From Spirogloea muscicola (lineage: Eukaryota; Streptophyta; Zygnematophyceae; Spirogloeales; Spirogloeaceae): a DNA stretch of 19,494 nt. The position numbers and the translations under genes are program-made. The stretch is taken from NCBI GenBank assembly GCA_009602725.1, contig WELB01000408.1, positions 1-19,494 of the forward strand, given 5' to 3'. Shown one piece after another: positions 1 through 8,347 of the stretch (its first letter is position 1; each line of letters starts with the position of its first letter). Under the pieces are notes generated by a model. The model saw only the letters and a program-made list of their open reading frames with translations, had not been told where the DNA came from and searched no databases.

Positions 1-48
1 GGAGATGCAGATCCGAGTAGCTAGCTGGTGGAAAGACGTCGCCCTGAG
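1..48 (-). mobile_element. RLE non-LTR element, C-terminal coding scrap
   Basis: Read on the minus strand these bases give RQGDVFPPASYSDLHL. That is the same C-terminal stretch of the retrotransposon ORF seen at 17516-17690 (minus) and 14332-14426 (plus). The window edge cuts it, and at about base 48 it joins a 3' tail running in the opposite (plus) direction. It is therefore a junction of two element pieces and not a gene. I see no stop codon of this copy inside the window. Confidence 0.7.
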
Positions 49-54
49 AAGAGC

Positions 55-115
55 CATTTCTCTTCTTTTGGGCTGGCCTTTCCCAGCCACCAGTCAATCT
101 GGCCGCGCTTTCTTC
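55..115 (+). repeat. Element 3' tail with hairpin, type F1
   Basis: GGCTGGCCTTTCCCAGCC (71-88) forms a six-base-pair stem, GGCTGG/CCAGCC, with a six-base loop. It is followed by ACCAGTCAATCTGGCCGCGC and a T-rich end. The same block lies 60-90 bases after the TGA of coding copies at 14424 (plus) and 17516 (minus), so it is the 3' untranslated tail of the RLE retrotransposon. No coding end belonging to this tail precedes it here. Confidence 0.75.
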
Positions 116-184
116 TTTTTGCAGCCGTTGCCCCCATTGAGAGAGCCACTTTTGTGGGAGAGCCACTTCCTTTCTTTTATTCTT

Positions 185-280
185 TTTGTTTTTGTACCGC
201 GAACCAAGAGAAGTAACCGCCCATAGAAAATAAGGGCTAGCAAGGCCAGCCCAGAAAAGAAACCATCGAAGATTGAGAAG
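185..280 (-). repeat. Element 3' tail with hairpin, minus, F3-like
   Basis: On the minus strand 234-252 reads GGGCTGGCCTTGCTAGCCC, again a stem-loop of the GGGCTGG class. It is followed by a stretch like the type F3 tail (CTATGGGCGG and a pyrimidine-rich end). It faces the plus-strand tail at 55-115, giving an inverted pair about 150 bases apart. Confidence 0.6.
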
Positions 281-408
281 GCGCACGGGACGCATTAAAT
301 GAAAGGGAGGCCAATGCAAGCCAATACTTTGTTTAGGCAGAGTCTAGTGCAAAGTAAGCAAGGCTACATAACACGGAGACCTAAACTAAGGTACTTAAGG
401 TGACACTG
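281..408 (-). repeat. 3' untranslated tail of the large minus element (type II)
   Basis: This lies directly downstream of the stop of the 409-2630 element. On the minus strand it contains AGTATTGGCTTGCATTGGCC followed by CTCCC. The tail after the copy ending at 17139 has AGTACTTGGCCACACATGGC followed by CCTCCC, and the tail near 12880-12906 has GTACTGGCTCGCTTGGCC followed by TCCC. These tails define a second tail class, with a short TGGC...TGGCC stem in place of GGGCTGG. Confidence 0.55.
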
Positions 409-1094
409 CTACCCACGGGTGAGCACAAACAAATCTGACAAGCTAACTTGGGGAGCTGGAGCGCCGCCAAGAAAGCCGGAGGCCTGACTTAGAGCGCGCC
501 GTGCGCATTGATGAAGAGCCAATGCTTGCGAGCACTGCAAACTATGTGAAAGCCGCATTTTATAATACGCAACGAAGGCCTGCGGAATGCTGGAGTGGCC
601 CAAGCTGCCCCCCCGACTTCGACTACGCGCATCAACCAGCCGGGCCAGACGCTGGATCAGGGAGGACCAATTCACGCCGTATCCTCCGTGGAGATCCATG
701 GCACACGGATAAAGATGGTCCCCTTGGGGATGGTCCCGGTAGTGCCGCGCCTTCTTGCGCTCCACGCTGGACGTGGCCGAGCCAGACACGGTTGACGTGG
801 GTGCGCCAGCCTTGTATGCGTCGATCAGTACCATGTCCAGGAGCAGACGAGGCCTACCGCCCCGGAGGTTGGCGACCACGTCCAGACGCCGCATTTATGG
901 CTGGCCGCGCCTTGAGGAGATTGGCATGATGCCTGACACCTTCATCGCCGGATGATAGCCCGCCTCTCGCACATTTCCAACCATTGTATCCCTGAGGAAG
1001 TCGTGGGAGGCAATGCGCTCACCCCCTCAACACATCTCAGCATGTGCGCAGCTAAAGCGAGCTTGTCATCGGCAATGTGGCCACACTCGCACTG
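409..1094 (-). pseudogene. Zinc finger, restriction-like endonuclease and C-terminal domain
   Basis: At 1094-1032 the minus strand encodes QCECGHIADDKLALAAHMLRC, the CCHC-type finger that sits before the endonuclease in R2/CRE-like elements. Next come FLRDTMVGNVREAGYHP and then, from 894, RRLDVVANLRGGRPRLLLDM. The paired Asp residues (LDVV and LLLDMV) match the PD-(D/E)xK catalytic layout. A conserved block ERKKARHYRDHPQGDHLYP, AMDLHGGYG and a Leu/Ala-rich C-terminus ending LSDLFVLTRG follow. An in-frame TAG interrupts just before 894 and a frame change lies near 1000. The stop at 409-411 is TAG, because GGTTACTGA of other copies is mutated here. Confidence 0.8.
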
Positions 1095-2059
1095 GCGGAT
1101 GCCAGCCAAGCATGGGGGGGGAGGCCGAGGTGTTGGTGGAGTGCTGTACGCAACAGGCTGTCTGAGAGCCGGAGGAACTCGATATCGGCAGAGCGTTTAG
1201 CCACTCAGACGCGCCCGGGGAGCTGATGAAAAGGAGCCGGGTGAGGCCACGTGCATTATCCGTGAGCAGACCCTTCAATTCAGAGGCTGCCTGCACGTCC
1301 ACAGCGTGAGTGTAGTGCGCCTGCGCTTTCCTGTCAGAACAGCGTGCCCATGCCGCAAAATCTGCATGACCCTCAGCAAGTGTTGGTAAGCAGTTCGAGA
1401 GGTCACGTAGTGCTGCGGCTAGGGAAAGCTGGAAGGGCAGGTTCCCTGTTGCAACACCCGCTATGGCGGGTGCTAAAACAGCCTGGCCGCTCAGGATAAA
1501 GCGACTGAAGATGGTGGAGGCCACTTGGGCCCAGCAACCCAGGTGAGCTGCTTGAGCAGGCAAGCCAGTGGACGGCACCCAAGGCCGCCTTTGCTGGTAG
1601 GAAGGGTACACTGCAGGATGGCCACTGGCGTGGCGGATAAGTTCGGATGGTCCACCAGGCCATGAAGAGCTGTGGGAGTCTGGCGTCCACGGTAGAGTTG
1701 ATGGCGTTGAGTGCAGAGGTGGGGGGCACAGGCCGCAACAGGTAAGTGGGACGCTGGGCCACACACCGGGTGAGGATGGCCACCGCAAGCTGCGCATCTT
1801 GTAAGGAGGGGAGGGCCAGGAGGTTCTGGAGATGGTTCTCAAGGGTGGATTCCACAACCTGCTCCACACGCGCAGCAGCCCCCAACAGGGCTCCAAGCAC
1901 CACCATGCCGAGTGGGGGGGTCTGGCACCCAGCCGGCAGCTTGATGGAGGGAGGGATGCCGGCTAGAGACCAGGCTGTACACTTCTCGGGCCGGATGTTG
2001 AGGCCGAAGCTGTGAGCTCGCTCCAACGTGCTGTAAGCGCTGGTAAATTCAGTTGGGGG
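1095..2059 (-). pseudogene. RT thumb and linker region (broken)
   Basis: After motif C the minus strand continues with FGLNIRPEKCTAWS (the usual GL.. N..K lysine block), then VPPTSALNAINSTVDARL and, after a frame change near 1640, LQCTLPTSKGGLGCRPL. A further frame gives LPFQLSLAAALRDLSNCL and a segment ending LFISSPGASEWLNALP. The same blocks occur at 8348-8851 (plus) and, in part, at 16280-16517 (minus), which confirms that they belong to one protein. GGLG.R is a typical thumb motif of non-LTR RTs. I see no intact frame longer than about 220 codons. Confidence 0.8.
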
Positions 2060-2640
2060 TCCCACCAGGGTGGTCTCGTCAGCGTAGCTAGATTTAGCAC
2101 GGCAGGGTGGGCCTCTGCCGTATTACGCAGCGCACGGAGGTGTGCCAATGCAAAGGGGAACCCGTCCAAAGGGTCTCCCCCCGAGTGCCTGTGCTGGATT
2201 GCAAGACCACCTGTGACGTGCCCGCTCCCCAGAGCAGTCGGGAGGGTGCTCCGTAGGAGCACCGGAAGAAAGGGATGAGGGAGGGAAAGTGTGTGCGCAG
2301 CTCCTCGGCGATGACACCTCTGTCAACGCTGTTATATGCATTCTTCACGTCCACTGAGTGCCGCCCGGGCCTTGGGTGGGAAGAGGCCGCGCCACCGCTT
2401 GGCACACTTTGTGCAGCAGACTGAAGTCATCCGCCTCGTCTTCGGACGGCGTTGGTGCAGAGCCGGAAAGCAGCGGCTGGAGGGCCCTCAGGCATGCTCT
2501 TTGAACACCTTTGATAGCTCTGGTCCATCAAGGTCGGGGGCTGGAACTCCACGAGCCAGGGGGGTAGGGGGCTTGGGGCAGGGGGGTGGAGGGTCCTGAG
2601 AGCAGCAAGGGTTTCTGCATCGTGAGGTGCTNATCTTCTT
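2060..2640 (-). pseudogene. Reverse transcriptase fingers and palm (broken)
   Basis: Minus-strand frames give three RT landmarks. Motif A is SVDVKNAYNSVDR at about 2355-2320, with the catalytic Asp in DVKNAY. The next is a GGDPLDGFPFALA stretch near 2170-2210, corresponding to the usual QQGDPLGPLLFAL block. Motif C is YADETTLVG at 2060-2086. RTs normally carry YADD; here the second acidic residue is Glu. The fragment upstream (LAALRTLHPPAPSPLPPW) resembles the conserved entry into the RT domain. Three reading frames are used, so small indels have broken the gene. Assignment to a non-LTR RT is secure; the exact clade is not. Confidence 0.85.
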
Positions 2641-3784
2641 TGCCACCTTACAACCCACAATGGCGGCATGTGGTCGTCATTGGACCTTCAGGCCTTGGAA
2701 AAACAAGCTTTGTACGACAGATGCTGGAGCAGCTGACATATACAGGTGCTGCATGATGATGCATAACTTTGATGGCGCTGAAGCGTGCGCACCACTCGAG
2801 CCGAAAGTAGTTGACGTTGATGCCTGCCGTCCACGTACATAGGTGCATGCTGGTATAGTTCTCGAGTCATGCTTTTTGTTGTCAGTGCCTGTGTCCTTTG
2901 CATTTCAGGCAGCATGGATGGAGATCGCCTTCGGACAAGCCCTAGTGGTATGGGGACCACTGGTGACTTTGACTACATCATCCACGACAAGAAACTAATA
3001 CTCACAGATTCTGCAGGGACTGTGACAAGCAATTTCACTAGCGGCAAGATACTGGCAGCCGACCTTGTCATCATGTTCCTCTCTGCCGACTGCCGAGCCG
3101 AGGAGCCACATGGGGATTGCTTAGCACTGGCCTATCGTCTCCGCAAAAGCATGAAATGTGCATTCATCCTACCTAAGATGGACCTTTGGATTCAAAGTAA
3201 TTACAGGGGGCGTGAGTAAGTTCTTTTTTCTTCTGCCTGTCATAGAACTAAAGTGTGCACTGAGCAGTGTACATGCTTGATCTTGATTTCAGTGTGAGCA
3301 CTGTGCAAGCGTGCTCTTGTCGGAGCCGTTGACCTTCTCATCTGCAGGGCCTGCATGTATAGGACACATGTCCACTTTGCTTTCATGCTAAAGCACTGCA
3401 GACATCTTCTGTCTCTTTTCGTGACGACTGCAAGTAGTGGCACTTGTTTGCTTATGCTGGTCATTTTTTTGCAGGCATTTGCTCGTGGGAGAAGAAGTCC
3501 TTGCACGAGCCCATGAATCCATGGCTCGAGATCTTGTGGGAAAGCTAATACTTAGCGTCAAGCGCTGCAACATTGAGATCGCGCCAGACATGCAGGTTCT
3601 CATGCGGCTTAATGAAGATGACAAGGTTGACAAAGTGAGGTCAATAGTAGAGCTCCGGTGCTTCTTCAGCCAGAAAAATTATGACACCGGCAGTGAGGCC
3701 TTCCCATACTCGCTGCCAGTTGTCATGCAAGAGATCATGAAGCGAGAGCGTCAAGCTCTAGTTAATTTTATGTGGCAAACGTAG
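2635..3784 (+). CDS. P-loop GTPase-like protein, three exons, 5' end missing
   Basis: Proposed exons are about 2635-2745, 2909-3215 and 3475-3784. Splice sites are canonical: ACAG|GTGCTG, TTTCAG|GC, GA|GTAAGT and TTTGCAG|GC. Phases match exactly across both introns (phase 1, then phase 2), giving introns of 163 and 259 nt. Exon 1 encodes VVVIGPSGLGKTSFVRQMLE, a Walker A/G1 motif. Exon 2 has threonines that could serve as G2 (SGMGTTGDF), LILTDSAG (G3, DxxG) and FILPKMDLW (G4-like, xKxD). Exon 3 holds ARAHESMARDLVGKL and an acidic helical tail ending FMWQT, TAG. Copies at 10166 and 16090 carry a coiled coil before the P-loop; here the retroelement occupies that place, so the gene is probably truncated. 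The G motifs suggest GTP binding; the subfamily (IRG-, GIMAP- or dynamin-like) is not resolvable by eye. Confidence 0.6.
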
Positions 3785-4200
3785 TGCCACATCATGTAGC
3801 AATTATATGAGCAACATCACCTGTGTCTAGTATGGTCGCCACAGTGAAGCCTCCAATCTTTAACCCTTTCAAGCCTTTACTCCTGCTTTTTCCTTATTGT
3901 AGCCTAAGATGGAGATTTCTCTGTCTGGTATGACATTTACAATCAACAACAGCACTCAGTAGTGTAGCCGAACTATTGATCTTCACCCAACTCAGCCATT
4001 TCTATCAAGGTACTTGCGAGCAGAGAAGACACCTAGACAGGAGGTGAGAGCAACTAAACATTGGTCCACGAATGGCGGCCAGGAAGGAGGATGTCACCGG
4101 GTTCTTGAAGACAGGCAGGCCGGCTTTACATTAGGGTCACAAACGTGTGCGATGTTGACTGAATAAACCTTTCAAATTTGAGGACTTAAGACTTTGAGGT
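3785..4200. other. No recognisable feature downstream of the GTPase-like gene
   Basis: AT-richer sequence with stops in all frames. It probably includes the 3' UTR of the gene ending at 3784. ATGAATAAACC-like bases near 4160 (GAATAAACC) could act as a polyadenylation signal, but this is weak. I recognise no repeat or RNA gene. Confidence 0.4.
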
Positions 4201-4240
4201 GAAACAAGGCTGACAAGCTTCCTCATGCAAAAGGTCTTGA

Positions 4241-4600
4241 TCAATCTTCGTACAGACTGCTTGCACTTCTACCTTTGACGTCCGTAGGTACGCTATCGTA
4301 GCTGATCTCCTTCTGATTATCGTGTAACAAGTGTTTCATTGTACTCCTACGGCAACGGCTAACCATCTCGGCAAGAATGGTGTAAGAAGCTGATTCCCGA
4401 GGTTGCTGGAAGTCAATCACCGCGTAGACTAGACAATAATATTCGCCTCGAAATTTAAGGCGACCCTTGCCTGACAGGTCTGCCGTTTTCAAACATTTCC
4501 AAACCAAGTCGAGCACGAAGTCTCTTCCGTTTCTTTTCGTCGGCTGGCACTTCACAGCCAGTACCTCTTGGAGAAGGACACCTACTCTCCATGACGAGAC
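4241..4600 (-). CDS. Unassigned ORF or exon, possibly coding
   Basis: The minus strand is open for about 120 codons from roughly 4608 to a TGA at 4241. No ATG is needed to keep the frame open upstream of the first Met-like codon, so this would be an internal or last exon. The residue pattern is balanced and amphipathic, for example DFVLDLVWKCLKTADLSGKG and YYCLVYAVIDFQQPRESASY, unlike the Pro/Arg-rich shadow frames elsewhere. I do not recognise a family. There is no overlapping plus-strand gene to explain it as a shadow. It may be a gene relic or chance; a clean splice acceptor just upstream in the right phase was not found. Confidence 0.3.
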   Translation of the reverse strand, partial: VSSWRVGVLLQEVLAVKCQPTKRNGRDFVLDLVWKCLKTADLSGKGRLKFRGEYYCLVYAVIDFQQPRESASYTILAEMVSRCRRSTMKHLLHDNQKEISYDSVPTDVKGRSASSLYED

Positions 4601-4608
4601 AAGAAATC

Positions 4609-5560
4609 ACTCTGACCAGGACTTAGTTTGCTAAGCCTTCAAAACAGGTAAGGATCTTCTGGGCTGAAGAGTAGCTGAGCAGCTACTCCAATAACAGTAC
4701 TGATAGTGCCGTGATTAGCCTGACTCGACTTTGTTAATTCCTGAGAGACTGCTCCTGCGTTTCAGGCTCTAAAAGCCAGACTGCTTGTGCATGTCGCTAT
4801 GGCTTCTTGTGTGGCACAAGGGGAGGCCACGAAAGACCAACACGTGCCTTTGATGCTTGTCTTGAGGGGCAGTGTTTTGCGGGTGGTCGGAGCTGAGATT
4901 CTTAGATAGATCCATTGGTTTGAATGTAAACAGATAATATTAGCTACAGGCTTGTGTGCAAGAGAGTGCTTCCATAAGTGTACTCCTGGGGCTTCAGCGC
5001 AGCAGAAAGAGCAATTCGCAAGGTCTAGTAAAGATGAACAATTAGTATATCAAAATTATCAGACTGTGCCATTAGCTAGTCAGGCAAATGTGAAAGCTCA
5101 GTAGGCAGAATACAACGCTAAAAAGCAAAAGGACTCTGACCCCTGTACATCGTAAGCAGGGCCCCTTTCCAACAGGGTCTCTTCATGGCGCACAGGTGCT
5201 ACTGCGCAATAGATTGAAATATCATAAGGCTTGGTACAATACTGAGCTCTTTATTAAAGAATCGCAGTTGCACACACACGACAGCTTCCAAAGTCTCAAT
5301 CGAGTACTTCTGACCAGTTCCCCTTCCATCAACCGTAGATCATGTTATGACGACTATAAAGCACAATTCCTGGACACATCTTGGACAATCAGATCCACTT
5401 TGATGTAGTATCCCGAGGTCCTCTTCCTTCTTGCAGCATGAAGCACAGAAGTCTCGCATAGTAAGAGGAATTCCGTGTGTTAGAAACAAATGTCGGCCAA
5501 AAGGCCAAGTACAAAGGCAAACACATCTAAAGATCTACATAAGCTACAGCAGATTAACCG
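4609..5560. other. Stretch without recognisable genes
   Basis: Frames are closed or give short unremarkable peptides (the longest is 70 codons at 5196-5408, plus, with no recognisable motif). No element tail hairpin of the GGGCTGG type is seen. The last part (about 5470-5562) is the 3' tail of the minus element ending at 5563: on the minus strand it has GTACTTGGCCTTTTGGCC, the type II tail stem. Confidence 0.5.
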
Positions 5561-5562
5561 GC

Positions 5563-5930
5563 TCAATAACCACGGGTCAACACATAAAGGTCACTAATCG
5601 ATGCATGAATACTAGATGCCAGAAACGGAGCCCTTCTGCCACCAACTAAAGCTCGCCCAGCTTTCTGGTGCAAGGCACTAGCCTGAGCACGCTGCAAACA
5701 GGCCGAAACTCGTCGCATGGTAAGAGGGTGTGGAGGCATTGAAAGCGAGACAGTACGTCGAGCGGACGTGTAGACGGAAATATGTGACTGGCAGCCGGCC
5801 AGGAGGATTGCAGATGAATTGATGACGATGCCTGCCCTTGGACTTGCTCCACCAGGTGCATGAACGAATCCAGTCCCCGGTAGATCCAACGAGTGACCCT
5901 ATCTGTGCCGTCATGTGAAGAAGGCCTCAA
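5563..5930 (-). mobile_element. RLE element 3' end, minus, type II (LYVLTRGY)
   Basis: Minus-strand frames give SACLQRAQASALHQKAGRALVG and end SISDLYVLTRGY followed by TGA at 5565-5563. This is the C-terminal domain of the retrotransposon ORF and most closely matches the plus copy ending at 17139 (SACLQ, ALHQKAGRALAG, SDLYVLTRGY). Upstream of about 5700 the similarity fades through frame changes, so the copy is 5'-truncated. Its 3' tail (5470-5562) carries the GTACTTGGCC...GGCC stem shared with the 17139 copy. Confidence 0.8.
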
Positions 5931-6210
5931 ATTCTTTCTGTGACATGTACATATGGTGCATATTACTGTCAGAGGAAGAGCCTACTGTGTATATTCTTCT
6001 TAATGAAGGTATTCGTGCTTGGATGGCGTCGGGCGCATGAGCGGAGCCTTGGAGGGCAGGGCCGCGGCGGGCAGCCCAGCCGGGCGAGAGTGGGAGGGTG
6101 GGCCTGAGAAAAAGCGGGTATGTGGGGTGGAGGAGGGCCAGACCGAGCGGCTAAAGTAGAGAGGGAAGGACGGAGAGCGGAGGGGAGGGGTACGCTCCGC
6201 CAAACTGGCG
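5931..6210. other. GC-rich spacer without recognised gene
   Basis: Both strands are open in Gly/Arg/Pro-rich frames, which is a base-composition effect and not evidence of coding. No retroelement motif or tail hairpin was found in this interval. It leads into the palindrome at 6216-6254. Confidence 0.4.
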
Positions 6211-6215
6211 CCGCG

Positions 6216-6254
6216 GGTGGCGGCGGTCAGCCATGGCGGTTGACCGCCGCCACC
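6216..6254. repeat. Perfect 14-bp inverted repeat with 11-base loop
   Basis: GGTGGCGGCGGTCA (6216-6229) is the exact reverse complement of TGACCGCCGCCACC (6241-6254), around an 11-base loop that contains the palindrome GCCATGGC. The stem is almost entirely G-C pairs and would be very stable as RNA or cruciform DNA. It is not a terminator in a bacterial sense, since the context is eukaryotic and no T-run follows. Function unknown. Confidence 0.7.
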
Positions 6255-6384
6255 GCGCGCCCCCACGACCAGCTGCGCCGGCGCCCCCTGCAAGAAAGTG
6301 CCTGCAAGGGGCCTTCCGCTGAAGCTTGCTCATGCTTTTTGGATTGGGCTAGTCCTTCAGCTTTTTGCGATTTACTCCATCCGG

Positions 6385-6560
6385 CTCCTTCAGACTTTGT
6401 CCACTCCTTTGGGCTAAACTCAAGCTCCCTCAGACCTTGTCCATTCTTTTGGGCTGGCCTTTCCCAGCCACCAGTTCATCTGGCCGCGCTTTCTCTCTTT
6501 GGGCTGGCCTCTCACAGCCACCAGTCAATCTGGCCGCGCCTCCTTCTGCTTCTCTGTCCT
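6385..6560 (+). repeat. Two F1 element tails in tandem
   Basis: Two hairpin cores follow each other on the plus strand: GGGCTGGCCTTTCCCAGCC at 6451-6469 and GGGCTGGCCTCTCACAGCC at 6501-6519. Each is followed by ACCAGT(C/T)(A/C)ATCTGGCCGCGC. The first is preceded by CTCAGACCTTGTCCATTCTT, the same leader seen downstream of the coding copy at 14426. The 50-base spacing means the second unit was inserted at, or copied from, the end of the first. Confidence 0.75.
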
Positions 6561-6594
6561 TTCCCACTTGAGTCGCTCTGTTTAACGCGTTCCT

Positions 6595-6675
6595 GGCCCC
6601 CTTGAACTTCGTGAATTCTTTCCTCTGGGCTGGCCAATCACAGCCATCGCCATCTACTGGAAGCGTCACTTATTT
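6595..6675 (+). repeat. Element 3' tail with hairpin, type F2
   Basis: GGGCTGGCCAATCACAGCC (6627-6645) is followed by ATCGCCATCTACTGGAAGCG. Near-identical blocks lie on the minus strand at 12735-12830 and 13030-13130. The stem is weaker than in F1 because CAGCC replaces CCAGCC. No coding end of this subtype precedes it here. Confidence 0.7.
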
Positions 6676-6704
6676 TACTGGAAGAAGTGGCACTCCCAAT
6701 GGGG

Positions 6705-6745
6705 GCAAGGGCTGCGAAAAGCCAGCCCAAAAAGAATCTACAAAG
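6705..6745 (-). repeat. Facing hairpin tail on the minus strand
   Basis: 6709-6728 read on the minus strand is GGGCTGGCTTTTCGCAGCCC. It is preceded, in minus sense, by the C/T-rich TAGATTCTTTTT leader typical of these tails. It faces the plus tail at 6595-6675, making a small inverted pair. Confidence 0.6.
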
Positions 6746-6847
6746 GTTCGGAGGGGCCGACAAGCGTGTAGCGGCTACAAAGAGAGAGAAGAGCTCGGAC
6801 AAAGGGGCCGGAAGATGCTATGTCAGAAGAGGGGGAGGATGGATCAC

Positions 6848-6985
6848 TCAGTAGTGACGAGTGAGGAGCCTCAGATCCGACAGACTAGCTGCCGAAAACT
6901 ATCCCCCTGACGAAAGCCGGAGGCCGCAGCTGGAAGACTCTCTGTCTTGGATGCCCAAGCAAACGCAGAACCCCGGCCCTGGGCT
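6848..6985 (-). mobile_element. RLE element C-terminal fragment, minus
   Basis: On the minus strand, ESLPAAASGFRQGD (about 6950-6908) and, after a one-base shift, DLRLLTRHY followed by TGA at 6850-6848 match the C-terminus of the retrotransposon ORF (compare ALAAASGFRQGDVF and DLNLLTRGY at 17516-17620). Similarity can be followed to about 6985. It lies head-to-head with the plus element that starts just to its right. Confidence 0.7.
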
Positions 6986-6999
6986 TGCTTGGCAGCAAC

Positions 7000-8120
7000 G
7001 GCGGGCGCCGACGACGCCGGGCGGTCTGAAGCCTGGCGGCTGCAAGCCGCAAGCCGCGGGTCAACGATCCCGCCAAGGGGATTGCTCACCCACTGGCAGA
7101 CGTCAGCCCCTCCAGGATCGTGCAGGAGCCTTCTTCGACCGTCTTGACGGCGCCGTTTTCTGGTTCCCCCCCCCCCCCACCCCCGCGCCGCAGCCACCGC
7201 CGCCGCCGAGCTCATGGCCGCGCCAGGCCCCGGGGCGTCCTCGGGCGCCCCTCTCGATGCCGCGCCAGGCCCCGGGCCCCCACCGGGCGCCTTGCCGGCT
7301 GCCGAGCTTCCCCAGCCACCCTCTCCTGGGCCGCAGTCCCCCGCGCCCGCGCGAGGGGCATTTGTTCCGCCCCTCGCCTCAGGCCCCCACGACGGCCGCC
7401 TCGGGCGTCCACCGGGCGCCCCGCTCCATGCCGCGCCAGGCCGCGGGGCCCCCCCGACCGCGGCGCAGCCTCGTCTGCCCCGGTCGCTGCTGCACTCGTC
7501 CTCCGTCAATCACCTCCCGTCCCGCCTCCCTCAGCAGTACCGCTGTCCGTCGCACCGCATCCAAGCACGCCCTTGCACCCTGCCACTCATGCCGCAGGGT
7601 ACATGATATTCTCCAGCGTGCGGCTGCCGCCTCCTCGTCCAAAGCGGGCTTGCCCCAACAAGTCGCACCCCAGGCCAGGAAGAGTGCACGCAGGGAGGGT
7701 AGCGTGGCCACTGCCGACACTTCCCTTGGCGGAGACGGCCCGGTTATGAGCGAGGTGTGCGTCCCCCCCTCCACATCCTCACTTGTGCCCCCTGCAAGTG
7801 TGCCCATGGACACGGACGTGCCCCCTGATGGTGCCCCCACAGCCACCCCACCCTTGGCGGCCCCTGCTCCTCCAACTGCCCCTCCCATGTCCACCATTCC
7901 GGCGATTACCGCTGCCGCTGCCGATGTTGCTGCCGTTGCCGCTTCTGCTGCTGCTACCACCGATGTGGCTCCTTCAAGTACAAGTGGTTCCAGTACAGGC
8001 GCAGGAGCGATCGTCGGCCCCAGCCCACGATGGCTTCAGCCCTCCCGCCTCTCTTCCTACTCCCATCACTCCTGCGGCTGCAGCAGCTCCATCCACACGC
8101 CCTGCCGCCACAGCTGCCCC
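7000..8120 (+). pseudogene. Pro/Ala-rich N-terminal region of the element ORF
   Basis: Long overlapping plus-strand frames are rich in Pro, Ala, Arg and Ser; the longest runs to 8156. They contain homopolymer-like stretches such as PPPPPTPAPQPPPPP and AITAAAADVAAVAASAAATT. A near-exact unit starting GCCGCGCCAGGCC recurs at 7217, 7259 and 7430. I take this as the disordered N-terminal part of the retrotransposon protein because it leads, after one frame change near 8020, into the zinc finger. Base composition alone opens several frames on both strands, so the true start and frame of the first half are uncertain. Confidence 0.45.
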
Positions 8121-8127
8121 CCAAACC

Positions 8128-8190
8128 TGCCAGTACTGCCAGCAGCCCTGGCCTAGCCTGCGAAGCTTTCGCAGGCACGAGAGCCACTGT
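8128..8190 (+). pseudogene. N-terminal C2H2-type zinc finger of the element
   Basis: TCQYCQQPWPSLRSFRRHES followed by HC gives the spacing C-x2-C-x12-H-x2-H, with an extra Cys directly after. R2-like non-LTR elements carry one to three such fingers at the N-terminus for target DNA binding. The frame runs from about 8020 to a stop at 8224-8226. The finger sits about 160 bases before RT-thumb sequence, where an intact element would have the RT. Confidence 0.65.
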
Positions 8191-8347
8191 TCCAAGAAGG
8201 CCAATTGCGCCAAGCAGCAGACCTAAGCCCTCGCTGAGGCCGCCGCCCGAGAATGGCGGCCCGGCACCCCAGCTCCGGCACCCCTGTCAAGCTTTAGCAA
8301 TGCCTTGCTGATCTGATTGCTCACCCACTCCTAGAGCAGTCTCCAGC

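Larger units (their letters stand above)
409..2630 (-). mobile_element. 5'-truncated RLE-type non-LTR retrotransposon
   Basis: Read on the minus strand this holds, in order, the region before the RT fingers (about 2640-2430), the RT palm (2405-2060), thumb and linker (2060-1100), a CxCG...H..LRC finger (1094-1032), the restriction-like endonuclease and a C-terminal domain ending FVLTRG at 409. The order is that of R2/CRE-like elements, which nick a target and prime cDNA from it. The N-terminal zinc finger and 5' UTR are missing. At least four frame changes (near 2415, 2260, 2085 and 1600) and several in-frame stops break the ORF, so the copy is dead. The 5' end abuts exon 1 of the GTPase-like gene on the other strand near an ambiguous base at 2632. 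Confidence 0.85.

Noticed and set aside
409-955. Plus-strand frames at 501-929 and 755-955
   Set aside because: They are antisense shadows of the endonuclease and C-terminal domain on the minus strand.
6871-7960. Long minus-strand Gly/Arg/Ala-rich frames opposite the element's N-terminus
   Set aside because: High GC content opens many frames on both strands. Only the plus strand leads into recognisable domains (zinc finger, thumb).
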